This document shows positions 40,185 to 64,000 of a stretch of DNA of 64,000 nucleotides, piece after piece. The DNA lies in NCBI GenBank assembly GCA_964034945.1, contig OZ035962.1:68586274-68650273 (forward strand). Reading direction: 5' to 3'. The translations under genes were made by a program, and so were the position numbers. Under the pieces are notes generated by a model, which was not told the origin of the DNA, did not search any database, and was given only the letters and a program-made list of their open reading frames with translations. Origin of the DNA: Chrysopilus asiliformis. Its lineage: Eukaryota > Arthropoda > Insecta > Diptera > Rhagionidae. Positions within the stretch are counted from its first letter, which is position 1, and each line of letters begins with the position of its first letter.

Positions 40185-40284
40185 CAGTAGAATCCCGATA
40201 ATTCGTACCCCGATAATTCGTATATCTCGCTAATTCGTATGAATTTGCTGGTCCCTTGAAATACGAATTATCGGGATTCTACTG
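40185..40284. mobile_element. 100-bp pogo-like MITE
   Basis: CAGTAGAATCCCGATAATTC and its exact reverse complement form 24-bp inverted ends. They are flanked by TA (40183-40184, 40285-40286). The interior repeats CGATAATTCGTA. It sits between the Ctf8 and E(z) 3' ends. Confidence 0.8.
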
Positions 40285-40299
40285 TATTTGTCAAATATT

Positions 40300-40455
40300 T
40301 GGATTCTATATATTGCGTGAACTCGCCGAGATTGTATGCGACCCCCTTCAGGCCAAAACAACTTGCTTTTTTGGCCAGACCAACCCCGTTCGCCTAAAGG
40401 TTAACGGTCAGCAGGTCGAAGGTGCTGGCAAATTCTATTTGGTAAGTGTAGAATA
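40300..40455 (+). other. Unidentified exon-like open stretch
   Basis: Frame with unusually balanced base composition, reading ELAEIVCDPLQAKTTCFFGQ, then PVRLKVNGQQVEGAGKFYL, and reaching a consensus GGTAAGTG donor at about 40440. It has no recognised family and no convincing acceptor. It could be an exon remnant or a piece of a transposon gene. Confidence 0.25.
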
Positions 40456-40894
40456 GGCTTTGATGCCAGCTTACATATTGGTTTTTACGTATTTTAAAAA
40501 GTCCAATTGCGACTTTGTAACCATTCTGCTGCCTACCATCGCAGTACGCGCCTAAATTTAGGGAACTTGAAAGTGACATCACCAAATTGGTATCACAGTG
40601 GAATCTGCAGGATAAACGATGGTGGTTCATAATGGCGTGGTTATTCAAAGAAATAATGATGAAACTCTACAAAAAAGGAAACAGAGTTTCAGGGCAAGAC
40701 ATGGGGCCAGCTGAGATTAAAATTCGCTAACAGCGTTTGCTGAACGCCCTATGATCGACTTAGGAGTCTGAATACCATAAGAATGGTTTTCTATTGGTGG
40801 ACCAGGAATTAGTAGCATTCATATCTAAATTGTTATCCATTAAAATACGGCTGTACACACGAATTAAAAGAATGACATATTTTCGAGGTTAATA

Positions 40895-40900
40895 TTTATT
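40895..40900 (-). terminator. Likely poly(A) signal of E(z)
   Basis: AATAAA on the - strand, 81 bp past the E(z) stop codon. A plausible cleavage signal, unproven. Confidence 0.5.
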
Positions 40901-40980
40901 TATATCAAAAATCCAATGATTAAAAAGTACAAAATTTTTAAAGATTTTTTTAACAAAGGCAACTTCAGATATAATAGAAC

Positions 40981-58252
<17,272 letters not shown>

Positions 58253-58559
58253 TTTGCACCAAAATCTTTCATACAAAAGGAATCACAACTAATTTTACGC
58301 GGCTTGGTTCACTGATTGATGGATTCTTTGTATGGTAAAAACACACTGGAAGTACATTCGAACCGGACTAAAGAAGTGGGCCACATGGTTTTCTGAAATA
58401 AACATTTATACCCAATTGTCGAAAATACCATGTTTTTCAGATTAGAGAGCCACTAGATTATAGAGGGCTTGTAAAATAGAGACCCTGTAATCCATAAAGA
58501 GGACAATTCACGATTCACCAGACAGGTTGATTTCTTCATTACCTTAAGGAAAAAGCATT

Positions 58560-59080
58560 AACTTACTACTAATCCACACCTGCCATGAATGCCGTCAGTG
58601 TCGCTGTTACGTCTGATGTTATGTCTAGTGAAGATTGAAATGTCAGCTGTTACGACAGAAAAGTCTGATAGTTTTTGCTGACATCTTTGCTAACAGAAAT
58701 GGTAACAGAAATGGAATTTAAGATGGCGGATTCTAATTTTTCACGTGCAGAGAGGCTCCGTTCTATAAACGAATACTGTTTGAAAGTAATTTTTACAAAG
58801 AAATGATTTGAAAAAGGCATCGTGTGAGTAGCTGGAGCCCGAATTTCATTTTAGTGCGTAGATTTTAAAGAAAAAAGTGAAATCACTGAGATCGTCATAT
58901 TTACTACTCAGTTGTTTATTGCTCAACGCATTTCTGGAACTGAAACGTCATGCCAGAAACAGCAGCCCACCTACGTCACAACAGACTTTTCTAATGACAT
59001 TTCTGCTAACATTTATGTCAGAGTTTCCGGCAGGTCTGGATGGCGTGTTAGTACCGAGGTCACGCCATATTTATTATCAT
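58560..59080. mobile_element. Possible MITE upstream of E(z)
   Basis: Imperfect inverted blocks (CACACCTGCCATGAATGCCG... and CCGGCAGGTCTGGATGGCGTG) and repeated TCTGCTAACA/TGTTAGC motifs on both sides. It lies about 300 bp upstream of the E(z) start codon. Confidence 0.35.
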
Positions 59081-59339
59081 TTTATAATTAAGTAAATTTT
59101 TTAATGATTGTTGATTGTGACACAATCTGATGAATTATTAAGATTTCAATAAAAAAAAAATCGATTGCATTAAATGGGAATTAACATTTATTCATGACAT
59201 ATTAAATAAAGAAGTTATATAATTATCATGTGCAGATGAAATTCTTTTTGCAGAAGTTTAGATGCAGGTATGTAAAATATCCTTGGTTGGATAGAGTGAA
59301 AACAATTATCTTTATTATAGCAACAGTTGGTTCCATCTT

Positions 59340-60000
59340 TTTACTTTCTTCTACGGAGTATAATAAAGTATTGTATTCATGAAAAATTTCGACCTCTTAA
59401 TTTTGCCTAAAAAACATTTCCCGATCACTCCTGAGTCGATTGGAGTCATATTTAAAAAATGTCTTTCTGTCTGTCAGTCTGTCAGTCTGTCAGTCTGTCA
59501 GTCTGTCAGTCTGTCAGTCTGTCAGTCTGTCAGTCTGTCAGTCTGTCAGTCTGTCAGTCTGTCAGTCTGTCAGTCTGTCAGTCTGTCAGTCTGTCAGTCT
59601 GTCAGTCTGTCAGTCTGTCAGTCTGTCAGTCTGTCAGTCTGTCAGTCTGTCAGTCTGTCAGTCTGTCAGTCTGTCAGTCTGTCAGTCTGTCAGTCTGTCA
59701 GTCTGTCAGTCTGTCAGTCTGTCAGTCTGTCAGTCTGTCAGTCTGTCAGTCTGTCAGTCTGTCAGTCTGTCAGTCTGTCAGTCTGTCAGTCTGTCAGTCT
59801 GTCAGTCTGTCTGTCAGTCTGTGTACAAGATTTCTCAAAAACTAATAGAGCTAGCGCCATGAAATTTTATAGGCATGTTGGGTCCTGAAATGGGACGATC
59901 CTATCAACTTTTGGTGGAAATCCGTTAACCGGAAGTATCCAAAATGGCGGTTTTTCAAAAATCGCAATTTCGTTTTTCTCGATTTACTCCCAAACTACGC
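59340..60000 (+). repeat. GTCY-type dispersed repeat carrying a large microsatellite
   Basis: Left flank AAAAATTTCGACCTCTTAAT and right flank CTAGCGCCATGAAATTTTAT, TGGAAATCCGTTAACC match pieces at 33590-33690 and 56455-56650. The GTCT tract of the family has expanded here. Confidence 0.55.
59467..59822. repeat. Pure (CAGTCTGT)n satellite, about 42 units
   Basis: An uninterrupted 8-bp repeat from 59471 to about 59806, with a single CTGT slippage at the right end. It stays open in three + strand frames only because the unit lacks stops (SVCQSVSL pattern). It is not coding. Confidence 0.97.
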
Positions 60001-61100
60001 GTGTTTTAGAGGCCTTAAGTATGACAAAACTTGGAGAAAATAAAATTTCCCACACTTTTGTCTTTAGCTATAACTCGATATCTCAACCTGTTATCGAGAT
60101 AAACCCTTTTTTCAAAAAAAAAAAAACAGTTTTTGCGATTATCTCGAAAACTAACGGGTTTTTGCTGACTGAATGTATGAAGCGAATTAATGAGAATGGC
60201 ATTCCGCACAATTTTGTTTCTTACCGTTATCCGTTATCTTTTACCGTTATTGAGATATTTTCATTAATATGTAAAAAATCATATTTTTGCGAATAATTTG
60301 CAAACTAACGGTTTTTCGACAAATCAGTTAAAAGCATAATTAAAGATGTTAACATTTTCTACATTTTTGCCATTTACCGTAAATTGATATCTTTTATAGT
60401 TCTCAAGTTATCTCAAATTTTGTACGTTTTTGATATTTTTGAATAAACCAAGAATTTATTGGGAGGTCGTCTTAGGTTGACAACGCGACAGGGCTCTAGC
60501 GTAAATTGCGCAGGGTCGTAGATTTTGTAGAAGAAAGTTTTGTGTTGACCACAACTGATATTTTTTTATATCTTCATCCTCAAAACGCACACATAATGTA
60601 TAAAATGCAAACACATATTTCTGAATATTAAAATTTGTGCTTTATTTCTGTCCATGATGCTGCAAAAAAGTTTTTAACTATGTCCAGAGTCAAATGTCAA
60701 ACTTTTTCATGTGCAAAAAATTTTCATCTGCACATGGCTCCCGGCCAATCAGAGCTCGAGTTGACGGCGATAAAAAATCCCAGAGATAAATTTCATGAAA
60801 TCTTGCAATATCAAAATTTCATGAATTTCATGTTTTTCATGGACCGCAATAGTAGCGTTGAGTTGTTTTCTGGTCAAAGACATGCGAAGAAATAAAACTG
60901 CATGAAAAATTTCTGCCCAGTTGTCAAAAAAATCTCATTTCTGTGAGATATTTCATGGGAATAAAAATTGTTAATCAAGACCTGGAGTAAGTCGCTTGGT
61001 GTCTTCGAGACAAAAATATATCCAATAAAACTTCTGTTATTAATAACATGTCTTGTATCTATCTTTAATGAAAAATACGGATTAATAAAAAGTTGAGCGA
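60000..61100. other. Intergenic, nothing recognised
   Basis: Repeated TCTCGAAAACTAACGG-type phrases at 60060-60310 suggest part of the preceding repeat family. No gene. Confidence 0.35.
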
Positions 61101-61106
61101 GTTAAT

Positions 61107-61524
61107 AGGTCTGTTCGATATGAGTCCTGGACTTACTCCGAACACATATCGAACAGAAAAGTGTAAGTCCAGGACAGTCCTGGACTTACTCTTGCTTTTA
61201 GCTGGAGTAAACTTTTGAGAGCTGATATTTGTCAGACATAACCTCTCTTTTACAGTGTTTGGAAGAATAAATGCAACAAAAGACATCGTAAATTATTTCC
61301 AATATATATTCTTGAGTAGTTTCGGGTTTTATTTATTATATTTGTTATATTTTATAATCTATAATTATAATCTCATAATATAGAGTTAGTGATTTACTCT
61401 GAACTTACTCTGAACTTACTCCAAGTTGTTCGATAAAAACAAATTCAGAGTAAGAAAATGCGCCATTTTGTGGAGTAAAGTAAAAATACTCGGAGTAAAT
61501 CCAGGACTTATATCGAACAGACCT
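61107..61524. mobile_element. MITE with AGGTCTGTTCGATAT ends
   Basis: AGGTCTGTTCGATATGAGTC at the left and its near-exact inverse at the right. A 3-bp AAT lies on both sides (61104-61106, 61525-61527). An inner hairpin (AGTCCAGGACAGTCCTGGACT at about 61163-61183) and repeated GGAGTAA motifs are present. Non-coding. Confidence 0.75.
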
Positions 61525-61829
61525 AATAACTAGGCTAATCTTCACTCTTCTTTGAATATAAACTGTTCGAAACGTCTATCGTTCGAATTTGCGCGTATCG
61601 TGAGTAATTTCTTATTTTCTTTTCCATTTTTCAAGCAATTCCCGTGATTTAAATTTTTGTTGATCTTCAAACAACATGCAAAATTTCCATATTAAAAGGT
61701 TACAGTTAGTTTGTAGATTTGTGATTGTAAGCAAATATTTTGAAAAACAGCGCCAAAAACTTTACTACACAAAAGAAAAGTTTAACTTACAAACAAGTTA
61801 ATTTTGTAATTAATATATCTGGATCTTAA

Positions 61830-62113
61830 AAGGAAAATCATATCCGCAGGCGGAGAGAGAAGTATTCCCTTGGCTGTAGATGCATTGTATGTAGATGGAG
61901 CAAAGGTCACGGTTTCATCAGACGGCTAGTTCTTGACAGATGGAGAACCAGGTCTGCAGAAGCTGAGTGAACTATTTAAGGTTAACCTGGCGAAACTACT
62001 GGATTTCCCACCTGCCCAGATCCCTGTACGAGAGGCGGAAAAAGAGAGGATTTCTGACCCGCAGCTGTTATAGGTTAAAGGGGTTGACAGTCTGGCGAAG
62101 CAACAAACATCAT
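61830..62113 (+). pseudogene. Orphan protein-coding remnant
   Basis: One frame, broken by TAG at about 61926 and by a second TAG near 62070, reads GGEREVFPLAVDALYVDGAK, then VTVSSDG, FLTDGEPGLQKLSELFKVNL, FPPAQIPVREAEKERI and VKGVDSLAKQQ. Its GC content is much higher than its flanks. The family is not recognised. Could be a decayed retroposed gene or transposon piece. Confidence 0.35.
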
Positions 62114-62499
62114 AAATAAATCTGATTTTTGCTAAAAATAACTTCATTTAATATTAGAGAAACTTTTGTAAAGGAAAACGATATCGAGCACAAGTTCGAA
62201 AATTTTGATGTAAATTGGGTCGAAGCGACAATTAACAATTAATTAGATAACACTCGCAATTTTATTCCCATTATATCTTAAATATCACGAATAGTTAACC
62301 ACCTATGAATTGTAATTAAAATGATATTTGTTATATAGTTATTCTATTTGAATTGTAATTTCAAAGCTATACATAATTTTCTTTTTTAATTTTCTTGTAA
62401 AGCTAAGTGGTCTACCAGCAGACGGCCAGTGGCCATGCTGAATGTATTTTTTGCAAAATTATGTAAAATGATAATTGTATTGATAAAATATTAATTACT

Positions 62500-62500
62500 A

Positions 62501-62532
<32 letters not shown>
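62500..62532. repeat. (CTA)n microsatellite
   Basis: About ten consecutive ACT/CTA units. Confidence 0.95.
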
Positions 62533-63009
62533 TCAGCGCCAAGAATTAGCATTGCCGAAATATCGCTGCTAAACTAGCAGGCATTGCTTCAGTAGAACGC
62601 ATAATTACCGGTGCTACACTGAAAAAAACTGTCAACTTAGCACCAGCCTGTTATAAGAGTTAATTGAACCTCTCATGAGAATTAATTTCTTATAAAAACA
62701 TTTGAGCTCTTTTTAACCGACTTCCAAAAAGGAAAAGGTTCTCTATTCGATTACTCTGCATTTTTTTGTATGTTCACGCATAACTTTTTACTGGGTTGAC
62801 CGATTTTGGCTTTTTGTGTTATGCTCAGGAGAGTTTGGAAATGCTCACTCATGAGTACTGCTGACGAGTAATTTATTCACATTGTGAGCAGTGAGCTAGA
62901 TGTTTAGTCAAAAACTTTTATTCACGAGTATGGGCCTTGGAAGATTCTATGAGTACTCATGAGCATGAGTATTTCATAATTTTCTATTGTTCTGAACACT
63001 GAAGAAATA

Positions 63010-63310
63010 TAAAATATATTTTTACCTGTAAGATATCCTTGCGGACTTTTTGACACCAGAATCGGATTCAGTGACCCCAGAAACTTCCAGATGAGATTAT
63101 TGTCGGAAAATTTAAGGAAAAGAATAATCAAGCTATCCTTACAGCACCTTCCATTATCCTTATAAGGACGAAGTAGTAAAAATATTGTATTGCCATCGGA
63201 CTTACGTATGTATGCAAAATTTCAAGTCAATCGCTTGAGTGGAAGTGGGTCAAAATTAGATTACAAATTTTGACCCAAACATACCCACATATACGATGGC
63301 AAGCTAAATA
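63010..63310 (-). mobile_element. 122-bp-unit repeat family, inverted fragment
   Basis: In reverse: AAATATTTATTTAGCTTGCC, ATTTTGACCCACTTCCACTC, TGACTTGAAATTTTGCATAC, TACTACTTCGTCCTTATAAG, then one unit (GATTATTCTTTTCCTTAAAT, GGTCACTGAATCCGATTCTG). The GTCT tract and palindrome are missing. Confidence 0.55.
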
Positions 63311-64000
63311 AATATTTATACCCAAAATACGATTTTTCCTTTTGTATTTTTGGAAGGGAAAAGCAGAATTAAAAATAGTTTACCTTTTTAACGATGTATT
63401 CCACACTTAGAACAAAATATGTGAACTAAAAAAAATCCTTTCAGAAATTACGATAAACTGATTGTCGTACTGTTGTACATAAAATTAGTTTACCATTTAC
63501 TTAATTGTTCAGGAAATGCATTTAAAACAAAGATCTTAGGTATTAGATATTGTGTTAGGTATTGGATTTGGTATTGATATGTATAATGAACTAAAAAATC
63601 CCAATTTTTGAGTTGGCGCTGTTTTGTTCTAGGTATGCGATATAACTCTCCTAATATTTAATATCCAATACCGAAACCGCCATTAAAATTCGTTCACTGG
63701 TTTCAGATAAAACAGGAGAGAGGGTCAGAAGTTGGGGAAGATAGTGACTTTTTTTGGGTTATATGTTCTCTAAAGAGTAGCCTAAAAATCCGTTGATTGG
63801 TTTGCAGGGAAGAGTAACTACACTCTCGAAAAAATGGAGTCGATTACGCACCGAAAAGGAGTTTGAGGGAGTCCATCACCTATCGGAGAAAATCGAGCTC
63901 CGGGCTAGGGAGTTCACAACAATTCCTTATGGGTGTTAATTTTTAACAATTTTTCGGTGTTAAACCAACTTATTAGATGGTCCAAAAAAAAACCTAGCAA
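63311..64000. other. Intergenic end of window, nothing recognised
   Basis: AT-rich. TTAGGTATTAGATATTGTG-type phrases recur locally. No gene or clear element ends. Confidence 0.35.

Noticed and set aside
59379..59888. Long open frames with SVCQSVSL repeats in three frames
   Set aside because: They arise from the 8-bp (CAGTCTGT)n array, which has no stop codon in any + frame. There is no unique coding sequence.

Overview
The window looks like nuclear DNA of an insect, most likely a dipteran. It is AT-rich and gene-poor, with spliced genes (GT-AG introns), and it is packed with transposable elements (TEs). The best-preserved protein, Enhancer of zeste, is nearly collinear with the Drosophila protein. 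I cannot name the species. There are no operons, Shine-Dalgarno sites, CRISPR arrays or credible functional tRNA/rRNA genes.

Four host genes can be supported. (1) On the + strand, 6949-20281, are the last two visible exons of an unidentified Ser/Asn-rich protein ending in a CaaX prenylation box (CILM). They are separated by a 12.3-kb intron. (2) On the - strand, 27300-24784, is a complete four-exon RhoGDI (201 aa). (3) On the + strand, 39502-39983, are the last two exons of Ctf8, a subunit of the alternative Ctf18 clamp loader; its first exon was not found. (4) On the - strand, 58252-40981, is a complete nine-exon E(z), the H3K27 methyltransferase of PRC2. Its exons join in frame to 719 aa over 17.3 kb, because introns 2, 4 and 6 (2.0, 11.8 and 1.06 kb) are filled with TEs. 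Ctf8 and E(z) converge tail to tail about 1 kb apart.

Most of the rest is mobile DNA. The only apparently intact autonomous element is a Jockey-clade non-LTR retrotransposon (13457-17730, - strand) with two overlapping ORFs, a poly(A) tail and a candidate 13-bp target duplication. Other elements include four different deleted Tc1/mariner copies; hAT-like elements with 8-bp duplications; PIF/Harbinger-like MITEs with TTA/TAA duplications; a two-copy piggyBac-like TTAA MITE; pogo-like TA MITEs; a near-perfect 388-bp fold-back MITE; Helitron/HINE-like families carrying (GTCT)n-type tracts; a family with a variable number of about 122-bp tandem units; a tRNA-derived SINE; a truncated LINE; and a pure 8-bp satellite of about 42 copies.

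Layout: 1-6900, nested repeats. 6949-20281, CaaX gene with the Jockey element in its intron. 21.4-24.2 kb, fold-backs, LINE fragment and Harbinger MITE. 24.8-27.3 kb, RhoGDI. 27.3-39.4 kb, repeats, including a 3.3-kb hAT-bounded unit that carries a broken RAG1/Transib-like coding fragment. 39.5-58.3 kb, Ctf8 and E(z). 58.3-64 kb, repeats. I found no cooperating gene system. The genes are unrelated housekeeping or chromatin genes, and the novelty lies in the structure and nesting of the repeats.
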